Below, in pieces: positions 52,912 to 60,734 of a stretch of DNA of 64,000 bases; the stretch's first letter is position 1, and each line of letters starts with the position of its first letter. The notes beneath the pieces are model-generated. The model was not told the origin of the DNA, made no database searches, and saw only the letters and a list, made by a program, of their open reading frames with translations. The stretch is from Fibrella forsythiae (GTDB taxonomy: Bacteria > Bacteroidota > Bacteroidia > Cytophagales > Spirosomataceae): NCBI RefSeq assembly GCF_017353175.1, contig NZ_JAFMYW010000009.1:1-64000 (forward strand), given 5' to 3'. The translations under genes and the position numbers were made by a program.

Positions 52912-52955
52912 TAGGTTGCTTTCGCCTAGTCGAAGGGCCAGGCGAAAGCAACCTA
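52912..52955. repeat. Perfect 16-bp hairpin with the AGTCGAAGGGCC loop
   Basis: Arms TAGGTTGCTTTCGCCT (52912-52927) and 52940-52955, loop AGTCGAAGGGCC. It lies between the GH16 and GH43 genes. The loop region matches that of the much longer hairpin at 54034. Confidence 0.75.
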
Positions 52956-53013
52956 TAGCGCGAAGCAAAAACGCCCCAACATCACCAACCTAAAAATATC
53001 AAAAACGCACAGT

Positions 53014-54006
53014 ATGAAAATCATCCAACTCGCCGCACTGGCCATAACCCTCTGGGCGAATGTCTGCGTGGCACAGGCCCCGGAAGCCAAATCGATAGCC
53101 TCGTTCAAACCCGGTGAACGCTGGTACGATGACAAGGGTGAACTGATCAACGCCCACGGCGGTGGCTTGCTGTTCGACAAAGGCACGTATTACTGGTTTG
53201 GCGAAAACAGAGGTCAGTCGGCGTCGCAGGGTATTTCGGTGTATTCGTCGAAAGACCTGCATACCTGGAAAGCAGAAGGCATGGCATTAGCTAAATCGAA
53301 CGACCCGCAGAGCGAGATTGCTGTGGGTGGGCTCATGGAACGGCCCAAGGTGATTTACAACCCGAAGACGAAGAAGTATGTGATGTGGTTTCACCTCGAA
53401 TTGCCGCGTCAGGGCTACAACGCTGCCCGCGCTGGCGTGGCCGTCAGCGATAAAGCCACGGGCCCATACACGTACCTGACCAGTTTCCGGCCCAACGGCC
53501 ACATGTCGCGCGACATGACGCTGTATGTCGATGAGGATGGCTCGGCTTACCACATCTACTCAGCCCGCGAAAACTACGACCTGCGCATCACCAAACTGAC
53601 CGACGATTACCTGGGCGCCACCACGCAGGATACGCTCCTGTTCAGCAATCACCGCGAGGCACCGGCCATTTTCAAGAGAAACAAGCAGTACTACCTCATC
53701 ACCAGTGGCTGCACGGGATGGGCACCTAACAAGGCCAGCCTGCACGTGGCATCGTCGTTATTCGGGCCCTGGCAACTGGTGGGCGACCCCATGCGCGGCC
53801 CGATGGCTGAGAAAACCTTCGACGGCCAATCGACCTATATCTTGCCGGTGCAGGGAAAGAAAGACGCTTTCATTTTCATGGCCGATCGCTGGAATCCGAA
53901 AGACCTGAAAGACAGCCGCTACCTGTGGCTCCCGATCAAATTTGAAAACAACCAGCCCATCGTTGACTGGATGGATACCTGGGATCTGGCGTTCTGGACG
54001 AAGTAG
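53014..54006 (+). CDS. Glycoside hydrolase family 43 enzyme (galactanase-like)
   Basis: 330 residues with a signal peptide (MKIIQLAALAITLWANVCVAQ). Five-blade propeller motifs are INAHGGGLLFDKGTYYWFGE, GLMERPKVIYNPKTKKYVMW, HMSRDMTLYVDEDGSAYHIY and NHREAPAIFKRNKQYYLITS; the Glu of REAPAIF (residue 215) is at the general-acid position of GH43. INAHGGG and the SGCTGWAPN segment resemble the exo-beta-1,3-galactanase subgroup, in which the usual Asp base is lost: here the first blade has HGGG in place of D. That assignment is inference. It is the second glycosidase of the locus. Confidence 0.85.
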   Translation: MKIIQLAALAITLWANVCVAQAPEAKSIASFKPGERWYDDKGELINAHGGGLLFDKGTYYWFGENRGQSASQGISVYSSKDLHTWKAEGMALAKSNDPQSEIAVGGLMERPKVIYNPKTKKYVMWFHLELPRQGYNAARAGVAVSDKATGPYTYLTSFRPNGHMSRDMTLYVDEDGSAYHIYSARENYDLRITKLTDDYLGATTQDTLLFSNHREAPAIFKRNKQYYLITSGCTGWAPNKASLHVASSLFGPWQLVGDPMRGPMAEKTFDGQSTYILPVQGKKDAFIFMADRWNPKDLKDSRYLWLPIKFENNQPIVDWMDTWDLAFWTK

Positions 54007-54033
54007 AGACGGCCGCGTATCGGAGATATAGCT

Positions 54034-54145
54034 TGTATGTTTCTTGCTTTGGTATGTCGCTTTCGCGTTTATTGCTTACGCCTAGTCGAAGGGCCACGCG
54101 TAAGCAATAAACGCGAAAGCGACATACCAAAGCAAGAAACATACA
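54034..54145. repeat. Perfect 48-bp hairpin with a CTAGTCGAAGGGCC loop
   Basis: Arms 54034-54081 and 54098-54145 are exact reverse complements; the 16-base loop is CTAGTCGAAGGGCCAC. The stem is built of short repeats (GCTTTGG, GCTTTCGCG, TTGCTTACGC). It separates the GH43 and GH105 genes. No T-run follows. Confidence 0.85.
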
Positions 54146-54194
54146 CGCCAATACGTAACAGCGCGAAGCACACAAACAATCACCCCGCCACCCG

Positions 54195-55307
54195 ATGAAA
54201 CGCTACACCACGACCCTCTTCCTCCTGATCAGCTTTGCGCTCGTTGCGCAGAAGAAACCAGTCGCGGCTGATGTGTTAAGCGCCGTTCAGCGTGCCAACG
54301 AGTATTGGCAGGCAACGTACCCAACCCATGGCCGCGCTTTCTGGGACAATGCCGCCTACCATACCGGCAACATAGAGCTGTATTCGCTGACTAAGAACGA
54401 CGCTTACCGTCGCTATTCCGAGGCTTGGGCCGAGCATAATCAGTGGATGGGTGCTAAGGAACCGGATAAGGCGAAGTGGAAATACAGCTACGGCGAAACG
54501 GATGAATACGTTCTCTTTGGCGACTGGCAAATCTGCTTCCAGACCTACATCGACCTCTATACCCTCAACCCTGACCCGAAAAAAATTGCCCGCGCCCGCG
54601 AGGTGATGGACTACCAGATGAGTACATCGAAAAACGATTACTGGTGGTGGGCCGATGGCCTCTATATGGTCATGCCCGTGATGACCAAGCTCTATAAGCT
54701 GACCGGCAACACACAGTACCTGGATAAACTGCACGCGTATTTCACCTACGCCAACAGCATCATGTACGACCAGGAGGCCGGGCTGTATTACCGCGACGCC
54801 AAGTACATTTATCCGAAGCATAAAAGTGGCAACGGCGGTAAGGATTTCTGGTCGCGCGGCGACGGCTGGGTATTCGCCGGACTGGCTAAAGTGCTGAAAG
54901 ATCTGCCGAAAAACGACCCGCACCGCGCCGAATACATCGATACGTACAAACGCATGGCCGACGCCATCATCAGCGCACAGCAACCCGACGGCTACTGGAC
55001 TCGTAGCCTGCTCGACCCCACGTTTGCGCCCGGCCCCGAAACCAGTGGCACCGCGTTCTTCACCTACGGCCTGCTGTGGGGCATTAACAACGGCTACCTG
55101 AAAAAACGAACGTACCTGCCCGCCGCCCTGAAAGGCTGGACGTACCTGTCGACGGTGGCCTTGCAGCCCAACGGAAAGATCGGCTACGTGCAGCCCATCG
55201 GCGAAAAAGCCATTCCTGGCCAGGTGGTCAACGCTAATTCAACCACCAACTTCGGCGTCGGCGCATTCTTATTGGCGGGCAGCGAGCTGTATCGTTTCCT
55301 GAAGTAA
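54195..55307 (+). CDS. Glycoside hydrolase family 105 (unsaturated uronyl hydrolase)
   Basis: 370 residues with a signal peptide (MKRYTTTLFLLISFALVAQ). The (alpha/alpha)6 barrel has DNAAYHTGNIELYSLTKN, YWWWADGLYMVMPV with the conserved Asp154, KDFWSRGDGWVFAGLAKVL and PETSGTAFFTYGLLWGINN. GH105 enzymes remove 4,5-unsaturated glucuronic or galacturonic acid left by polysaccharide lyases, from rhamnogalacturonan or arabinogalactan side chains. No lyase gene is in the window, so the unsaturated substrate would come from another locus. It is the last gene of the utilisation locus. Confidence 0.93.
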   Translation: MKRYTTTLFLLISFALVAQKKPVAADVLSAVQRANEYWQATYPTHGRAFWDNAAYHTGNIELYSLTKNDAYRRYSEAWAEHNQWMGAKEPDKAKWKYSYGETDEYVLFGDWQICFQTYIDLYTLNPDPKKIARAREVMDYQMSTSKNDYWWWADGLYMVMPVMTKLYKLTGNTQYLDKLHAYFTYANSIMYDQEAGLYYRDAKYIYPKHKSGNGGKDFWSRGDGWVFAGLAKVLKDLPKNDPHRAEYIDTYKRMADAIISAQQPDGYWTRSLLDPTFAPGPETSGTAFFTYGLLWGINNGYLKKRTYLPAALKGWTYLSTVALQPNGKIGYVQPIGEKAIPGQVVNANSTTNFGVGAFLLAGSELYRFLK

Positions 55308-55348
55308 AACGGGTAATTGACGCATCAACTAATACCTCTGCGTGGCCA

Positions 55349-55867
55349 CTACTTCTGTAGTAAATCATCGAATGACGCAATTATTTTTACGTCAGGTTTG
55401 AGTGACTTTTTTATGAGTGTCAAGTTGTTCAGTACGTTTTTAGCACCAACTATATACAGCGTCTTAAGATGTGGCAGTTGTTTTAATTTATCTAGTTCGT
55501 TTACAATATCCAGTTCGACGTTGAACGATACATCCAAGATTACTAGATCATTGAGATGGACAATAGAATTTGGCAGCGATTTTAGCTGATTAAACGAAAG
55601 GTAAAGGCTTCTTAATTTTGTTAGTCTAGCTATTTTTTCCGGAAGTTCGCTCAACTCATTTGTACTGTCAGCAATGGCACTCAAGGGTGGGTAGAAAACC
55701 ACGTTTCCAGGACCAAGATTCAAGCTACGAGTAGCTGGCTTATTAAATACTGAATCTGGGATTGACTTGAGTTTAAGTCCTTGAAGATTAATCAGTGTGT
55801 CAACTGTTGAGTGCTGCCCAAAGGCTACTGTGCCCGTAAAAAAAATACAAAAAATAATGAACTTCAT
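55349..55867 (-). CDS. Small exported leucine-rich-repeat protein
   Basis: 172 residues with a signal peptide (MKFIIFCIFFTGTVAFGQ). Leucine-rich repeats are plain: LSELPEKIARLTKLRSLYLS, FNQLKSLPNSIVHLNDLVIL, FNVELDIVNELDKLKQLPHL, each of ~23 residues, as in ribonuclease-inhibitor-like surface proteins. The function is probably protein binding at the cell envelope. The gene and the next 370 bases are clearly more AT-rich than the genes on both sides and the codon use differs, so it may be acquired. It is convergent to the GH105 gene. Confidence 0.75.
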   Translation of the reverse strand: MKFIIFCIFFTGTVAFGQHSTVDTLINLQGLKLKSIPDSVFNKPATRSLNLGPGNVVFYPPLSAIADSTNELSELPEKIARLTKLRSLYLSFNQLKSLPNSIVHLNDLVILDVSFNVELDIVNELDKLKQLPHLKTLYIVGAKNVLNNLTLIKKSLKPDVKIIASFDDLLQK

Positions 55868-56240
55868 CTAGTAGTTAGGGTTTTAAAAAATTGCGTATGG
55901 TATGAAACTTGCAGCTTGAAACAGCTCAACAAATTTCGTCTTTCCATTCCGTTGCTAAAGCCTCTACATAACAAACGAAATTTGTTGCGTCACTTATTTT
56001 GTGAATGTGTATTCTGGGTGACAGTCCCCAAAGTCAACATTTTCGTAACAATGATTGTGCGCAAATCAGTACTTCCTTTGTTTTAGAGTCGTAGAGCGTG
56101 CAATTACCGTTCACTTCCTGAAAAAAACAGCTTGAATTCAACATTGACGTGCAATTAGCCTAATCGTTCGTTCGTGACGCCATTCATCCGCACTGTGGCC
56201 TAGCTTTGTGCCATCGTACCGTTTACAAACCCTCCGTTGA
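55868..56240. other. AT-rich gene-free stretch with a hairpin
   Basis: No credible coding frame. A perfect 13-bp inverted repeat CAACAAATTTCGT (55927-55939) / ACGAAATTTGTTG (55975-55987) lies near the LRR gene start. The right end holds the promoter of the next gene. Confidence 0.5.
56201..56208 (+). promoter_or_regulatory. -7 box of the monooxygenase gene
   Basis: TAGCTTTG, the same octamer as before murQ, 32 bases before the ATG; no clear -33 element. Confidence 0.5.
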
Positions 56241-57716
56241 ATGACTGCCGCTTCATTTTCTGATAAACCCCCGCTCGATGTGCTCATTATCGGGGCGGGC
56301 ATTTCTGGCATTGGCATGGCCTACTGGTTGCAGAAAAAGTGCCCGAATAAGCAGTTTGCCATTCTCGAAGGCCGGGACACGATAGGGGGCACCTGGTCGC
56401 TGTTTCGCTACCCCGGTATCCGCTCCGACTCCGATATGTTCACCTTCGGCTATCGGTTCAAGCCCTGGCAAAATCCGCAGTCGTTGTCGGACGGAAAAAC
56501 CATACTAACGTACCTGACCGAAACCGTGACCGAAAACGGCATCGGCAAGCACATCCGTCTTGGGCACAAGGTGCTTGAAGCTAACTGGTCGGACAAGGAC
56601 CGGCTCTGGACGTTGCTGGTGCAGCGAAATGGCGAAAATACCGAGCTGCAATGCCGGTTTTTGAGCGTTTGCAGCGGTTACTATAATTACGAACAAGCCC
56701 ACCGACCGCATTTCCCGGGTGAAGAAAGCTTTAGGGGACCGCTGGTTATTCCGCAGTTCTGGCCCGAAGACCTCAACTATCGCGACAAGAAAGTAATCGT
56801 GGTGGGCAGTGGCGCTACGGCCGTTACGCTGGTGCCCGCCATGGCCGACCGTGGCGCTGCCCACGTGACCATGTTGCAACGATCGCCCACGTATGTCATG
56901 AACCTGCCGAACCGCAACGGCGTATTTGCGGGTCTGAAGAAAGTACTGCCCAACCAATGGGCCTACCGACTCACGCGGTGGATGAACCTGACCTTGAGCA
57001 TGGCCTCATTTGTGCTCGCGAAGTGGTTTCCCCGTCAGGCCAAATCGTTCATCATGAAAGCCGCGGCCCGGCAGCTGCCGCCCGGTTTTCCGGTCCACAA
57101 ACATTTCAACCCGACTTACAACCCCTGGGATCAGCGCCTTTGTGTGGTGCCCGATGGCGACCTGTTCGCGAGCATCAGCAGCGGCAAAGCCTCGGTGGTG
57201 ACCGACCAGATTGAGCGGTTCACCGAAATGGGCATTGTGCTGGCGTCGGGGCAGGCACTGGAGGCGGATATCATCGTGCTGGCCACGGGCCTGACGATCC
57301 GGCTCATGGGCGGCACCCAAATTAAGGTCAATGGGCAACTCATACAGCCGCAGGATGCCATGATCTACAAAGGCATGATGGTCAGCGACGTACCTAATCT
57401 GGCCTACGCCTTTGGCTACACCAACGCATCGTGGACCCTGAAAGTAGACCTGACGGCCAACTACATCTGTAAGCTGCTGAACTACATGGATCGTCATCAT
57501 TATGAGGTGGTGAAACCAATCCGGCAAAACCTGATGTCGGAAGAACCCTTCCTGAACCTGAATTCCAGCTACATACAGCGGGCGGCTGCCGTTTTGCCCA
57601 AACAGGGCGCCAAACGGCCCTGGCGCGTATACCAGAACTACCTGGCCGACATGCTTACGACTCGTTTCGGACGAATTGCCGATGGCGTACTAACGTTCCA
57701 GCGTAAAGTGTCCTGA
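56241..57716 (+). CDS. EthA-like flavin monooxygenase (Baeyer-Villiger type)
   Basis: 491 residues, the length of mycobacterial EthA, which it follows along its whole course: DVLIIGAGISGIGMAYWLQ (FAD), GGTWSLFRYPGIRSDSDMFT, VVVGSGATAVTLVPAMADRG (NADPH), FPVHKHFNPTYNPWDQRLCV, GYTNASWTLKVDLTANYICK. It should oxidise ketones, aldehydes or thio compounds with NADPH and oxygen. The Baeyer-Villiger fingerprint FxGxxxHxxxWP reads FRGPLVIPQFWP, so the fingerprint His is Ile; activity may be altered. It is cytoplasmic or membrane-associated and transcribed alone. Confidence 0.92.
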   Translation: MTAASFSDKPPLDVLIIGAGISGIGMAYWLQKKCPNKQFAILEGRDTIGGTWSLFRYPGIRSDSDMFTFGYRFKPWQNPQSLSDGKTILTYLTETVTENGIGKHIRLGHKVLEANWSDKDRLWTLLVQRNGENTELQCRFLSVCSGYYNYEQAHRPHFPGEESFRGPLVIPQFWPEDLNYRDKKVIVVGSGATAVTLVPAMADRGAAHVTMLQRSPTYVMNLPNRNGVFAGLKKVLPNQWAYRLTRWMNLTLSMASFVLAKWFPRQAKSFIMKAAARQLPPGFPVHKHFNPTYNPWDQRLCVVPDGDLFASISSGKASVVTDQIERFTEMGIVLASGQALEADIIVLATGLTIRLMGGTQIKVNGQLIQPQDAMIYKGMMVSDVPNLAYAFGYTNASWTLKVDLTANYICKLLNYMDRHHYEVVKPIRQNLMSEEPFLNLNSSYIQRAAAVLPKQGAKRPWRVYQNYLADMLTTRFGRIADGVLTFQRKVS

Positions 57717-57878
57717 TGAAATTGGTGATGCCTGTTCAACGACCGGTTAGGCAGGCACCCGTACGGGGCTGCGGCAAACTCCACCTATGGGATCGTTGCG
57801 GTTTATCGTAGGCTGATTGACAATAAATGGTCTGTAGAGCGCTGATCGTTCCGGCTGGGTACGTTGCTTATGGCGGCA

Positions 57879-58286
57879 TTACTCATAATTCAGGTACGTC
57901 ACCTGCGGGCAAATGTGGCAGGCCGAGGCTCCTTCCTGCATGAACCATCGACACGACGGGCGGATGCCACAACTGGGCAAAATAGCCGCCTGTGTGGCCT
58001 GAAGGCGCTCCAGGGCGCTTGCCACAACGCTGCAACCACCCGCTCCCCATTTGGTGCAGCCTTTTTCAACACATTTATTCACGAACCGAAACCGTTCTTC
58101 GGCGGGGCCGGTAGCAGTAGCGGCCTCCACAAAATCGGCTGTAACGGGCAGTGGCTCGGCTAGTAAACGAATGCCGCCTTCCTGCCGCACTAATCCTAAT
58201 AGCTGCGACCCCTCACGAAGCGGGGCCGACGGGCATAACGGCCGTGATTCGGTCGTTAGAGGCCCGTTTTTTGGCCGCGAGTTCAT
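57879..58286 (-). CDS. Small Cys-rich protein of unknown function
   Basis: 135 residues with eight Cys (18, 72, 77, 85, 106, 112, 123, 126): spacing C-x4-C-x7-C-x20-C-x5-C-x10-C-x2-C after the first. KCVEKGCTKWGAGGC and CGIRPSCRW...CHIC suggest a metal or Fe-S site rather than disulfides, since there is no signal peptide. The N-terminal half (PLCPSAPLREGSQLLG, IRLLAEPLPVTADFVEAA) looks folded and conserved in style. The start ATG shares ATGA with the stop of the gene before it, so the two are translationally coupled. I do not recognise a family. The 160 bases towards the monooxygenase gene hold nothing I can support. Confidence 0.6.
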   Translation of the reverse strand: MNSRPKNGPLTTESRPLCPSAPLREGSQLLGLVRQEGGIRLLAEPLPVTADFVEAATATGPAEERFRFVNKCVEKGCTKWGAGGCSVVASALERLQATQAAILPSCGIRPSCRWFMQEGASACHICPQVTYLNYE

Positions 58287-58606
58287 TTACCAACCTGCGT
58301 TTGATTGATCTGCTCGATCCCCGCTCCTAATACCTGCTTATTGTCGAGGGTACGTTGGAAAATAGGGCCAAAATCGTGGCGGTTGATCAGGCGTGACCAG
58401 TCGCCACCGTCGATGCGGATCACCTTGCCGAACAGCCCGTTACCGCCCGTTGCAGCAGCGCCCCCATTGGTTTTACCGGTCAGGTTTATTTCGCCCAGCT
58501 TCCGCATCAATGTGTTGTTCAGCGCCAGACTGATCTCTTGCCGAACGTCTTCGGGTAATTCAAGGCCCTTCACGTCGAGTGTGAAGGTGGCAGCTTTCAT
58601 ATCCAT
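58283..58606 (-). CDS. Small protein coupled to the Cys-rich protein, unknown function
   Basis: 107 residues, no signal peptide, no Cys. The N-terminus MDMKAATFTLDVKGLELPED forms a strand-turn, then a helix (VRQEISLALNNTLMRKLGEI), a Gly/Asn/Ala-rich linker and FGKVIRIDGGDWSRLINRHD. The overlap with the downstream gene by ATGA shows they are one unit. The short length and Gly-rich linker recall precursor-like peptides, but no leader/core boundary or modification enzyme is visible, so that is only a possibility. MKAATF, two codons in, is an equal start. Confidence 0.55.
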   Translation of the reverse strand: MDMKAATFTLDVKGLELPEDVRQEISLALNNTLMRKLGEINLTGKTNGGAAATGGNGLFGKVIRIDGGDWSRLINRHDFGPIFQRTLDNKQVLGAGIEQINQTQVGK

Positions 58607-58664
58607 GTTGGTTGTGGTTTAGGATACGATTCCTACTCGGTTAAAGGATTTTCGGATGCTCCTT

Positions 58665-58752
58665 GTCGGTGGTCCTTTTTTGACAGGATTCTATTCAGCG
58701 GGAGCAAATAGAAAACCCTGCCCTGATAATCCTGTCGGAAGAGAACCACCGA
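58665..58752. repeat. Quasi-palindrome upstream of the Cys-rich operon
   Basis: Arms 58665-58690 and 58727-58752 match at 22 of 26 positions (GTCGGTGGT...GACAGGATT); all four differences are transitions. It lies in the leader of the two-gene unit, beyond the permease terminator. Confidence 0.5.
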
Positions 58753-58793
58753 CGCTACAAACGTACCGGCTTCAGAGACATCGTTTTAGCGTA

Positions 58794-58822
58794 AAAAAAC
58801 GCCTTCTTGTGAAAGGCGTTTT
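58794..58822 (-). terminator. Intrinsic terminator of the APC permease gene
   Basis: Stem AACGCCTT / AAGGCGTT extended by A/T pairs, 7-base loop; on the minus strand it ends in a run of seven T. It lies 55 bases after the permease stop. Confidence 0.85.
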
Positions 58823-58876
58823 CGGGTAGTTCAGGAAGAGCCGTCGCGTACTTGTACGGGTAATGACCCCTTTTCC

Positions 58877-60298
58877 TCAAGCCGATTTGTTTCGATTCCA
58901 GTAGAAGTAGAACGGAACGCCGGTTGCCATCAGCCCGAGGCCGACGAGGGCTTCCTCAGGACGGTTGATGAGCGTATTGATGACGAGGTAAGCGCAGAAA
59001 GCGATAAACAGCGCCGGTACCACCGGGTAGCCAATCACGCGGTAAGGACGTTCGGCGTTGGGCATCCGGCGGCGCAGCACAAACACACCCACCGTGGTGG
59101 CCCCGTAGAAAATGAAGGCCGCGAAAATCAGCATGTCGGTCAGCGTATCGAACGAGCCGGAGAGCACCATCAGGGTAGTCCAGGCGGCTTGCAGCACCAG
59201 CGAGCGCGATGGTGTCTGGAATGTAGGGTGCATGTAATCGATACGTCTGAAAAACTGTCCGTCTTTCGACATGGCGTAGAACAGACGTGAGGCCATCAGA
59301 ATGGTGATGCTGCAACAGTTGAAGGTCGTTACCAGCAGCAGGCACGAGATGATCAGCGACCCTGTTTTCCCGCCCATCAACTCCGCCACCGATACGGCCG
59401 CGATGCTGTTGGGGCTTAGTTTCAGCGCGGCCAGATCATGTACCGGCATCACATACAGGTAAATCAGGTTCATAAGCAGATACAGGCCCATGATCGACAA
59501 CGTACCTATCGTGAGTGCCCAGGGCAGATTGCGTGATGGTTTTTCGATCTCGCCACCAATGTAGCCCACTGTGTTCCAGCCTTCGTAGGGCCAGAACGCA
59601 CTCAGACAGGCCAGTGCCATAGCGCTGATCAATGACTTGCCGGTTAGACCCGTATCAACCGGTTGTAGATTTTCTATGCTCCCGACACTCGAAAACAAGC
59701 CAAATACGATGAAGCCCAGCATTACGGCAATCATAATGGCGGTCAGAAACCGACTGATGGCTTCGCCCGTTTTCAGACCCCGGATGTTGAAGGCGGTTTG
59801 TCCCCAGACGAGCAGAATGGCCAGGAGTTTTACGCTCAGGTTATCGAGCGGATGCAGGCCCAGCACGTTTACCTCGGCCCACGATGCGGGCGTGACCGGC
59901 AAGGCTACCAGCGAATTGACCGACTGGGCGAACACATAGGCGATAGACGCGATCGAGGCCGTGCGGATAACGGCGAAGTTGGTCCAGCCGAAAAGGAACG
60001 CGAAAAAACGGTTGTAGATGACCCGGAAATAGACGTACTCACCCCCTTCGCTGGCCAGCATACTGGCCACTTCAGCGTTGCTCAACGTACCTGCGAGGCT
60101 GACCAGCCCGGCAAGGAACCAGGCCGCCAGCACCAGCGTTGGCGATCCCAATTCCGCCGACATCGGTACCACTTTTTTGAACACCCCCGTGCCAACAACG
60201 GAGCTAATGACAAAGATGATGGCCGACAGCAACCCTATCTTAGGGCGGTTAGTTAATTCGGTGGCAGGCGAGGAAGGCCCGGCAGAAGCAGGTGTCAA
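58877..60298 (-). CDS. APC superfamily amino acid permease
   Basis: About 473 residues with twelve helices. Helix 1 has the family signature IGLLSAIIFVISSVVGTGVF with the GTG substrate-binding break, and helix 6 has CLSAFWPYEGWNTVGYIGGE, as in the LAT/SteT branch of exchangers. PSRNLPWALTIGTLSIMGLY and RPYRVIGYPVVPALF are typical. It moves amino acids across the inner membrane; specificity is unknown. The start is uncertain: a TTG at 60298 (TPASAGPSSPATELTNRPK) is preferred because minus-strand TATCTTGG, a near -7 box, lies at 60326-60333; the frame stays open to a TTG at 60364. Confidence 0.88.
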   Translation of the reverse strand: MTPASAGPSSPATELTNRPKIGLLSAIIFVISSVVGTGVFKKVVPMSAELGSPTLVLAAWFLAGLVSLAGTLSNAEVASMLASEGGEYVYFRVIYNRFFAFLFGWTNFAVIRTASIASIAYVFAQSVNSLVALPVTPASWAEVNVLGLHPLDNLSVKLLAILLVWGQTAFNIRGLKTGEAISRFLTAIMIAVMLGFIVFGLFSSVGSIENLQPVDTGLTGKSLISAMALACLSAFWPYEGWNTVGYIGGEIEKPSRNLPWALTIGTLSIMGLYLLMNLIYLYVMPVHDLAALKLSPNSIAAVSVAELMGGKTGSLIISCLLLVTTFNCCSITILMASRLFYAMSKDGQFFRRIDYMHPTFQTPSRSLVLQAAWTTLMVLSGSFDTLTDMLIFAAFIFYGATTVGVFVLRRRMPNAERPYRVIGYPVVPALFIAFCAYLVINTLINRPEEALVGLGLMATGVPFYFYWNRNKSA

Positions 60299-60364
60299 AA
60301 CGGCGTAACGATTAAAGTCCAGTGTCCAAGATAGCGAGGATCGGTGAACATTGAGCCTCAACAA

Positions 60365-60734
60365 GTGCGGGTAGCCTCAATTTGCCGTTTCTATATAGAG
60401 TTTCTTCCTGATCTTCGGCGATACCTGGAAAGGTATTGGGAGGCAACAAGGTCAACCTCATACGGTTCTGTCGGCCTGCTGTTCCGGTACAAGGAAACCA
60501 AAACGCCCTGACGCTCTAACTGGGATTCTCTGAAACCACAATACGCTATAACAGCCTGCCAATCATACCCGGCGTGCTGTTATAGCGTATTGCTTTTATA
60601 AGGGCTTACTTATAAACTACCGATAGTATGGCCCGATGGGCCGCTCCGGTTTATATAAGCAAGCCCGTCTGTTTTTACAGAGCAGAGCCACCCGTCATAC
60701 TCGCTGCTCCCGAATGCTCTGTCTATACGTTGCT
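60365..60734. other. Gene-free stretch with a 16-bp hairpin
   Basis: No credible gene. CAATACGCTATAACAG (60539-60554) and its exact complement (60577-60592) flank a 22-base loop with a further small GC stem. It stands between the SDR gene stop and the permease start on the same strand, so it may end the SDR transcript or be a free element. Confidence 0.6.

Noticed and set aside
57864-58163. Plus-strand frames opposite the Cys-rich gene
   Set aside because: The minus-strand pair shares ATGA coupling and ordered Cys residues, so the other strand is the coding one.
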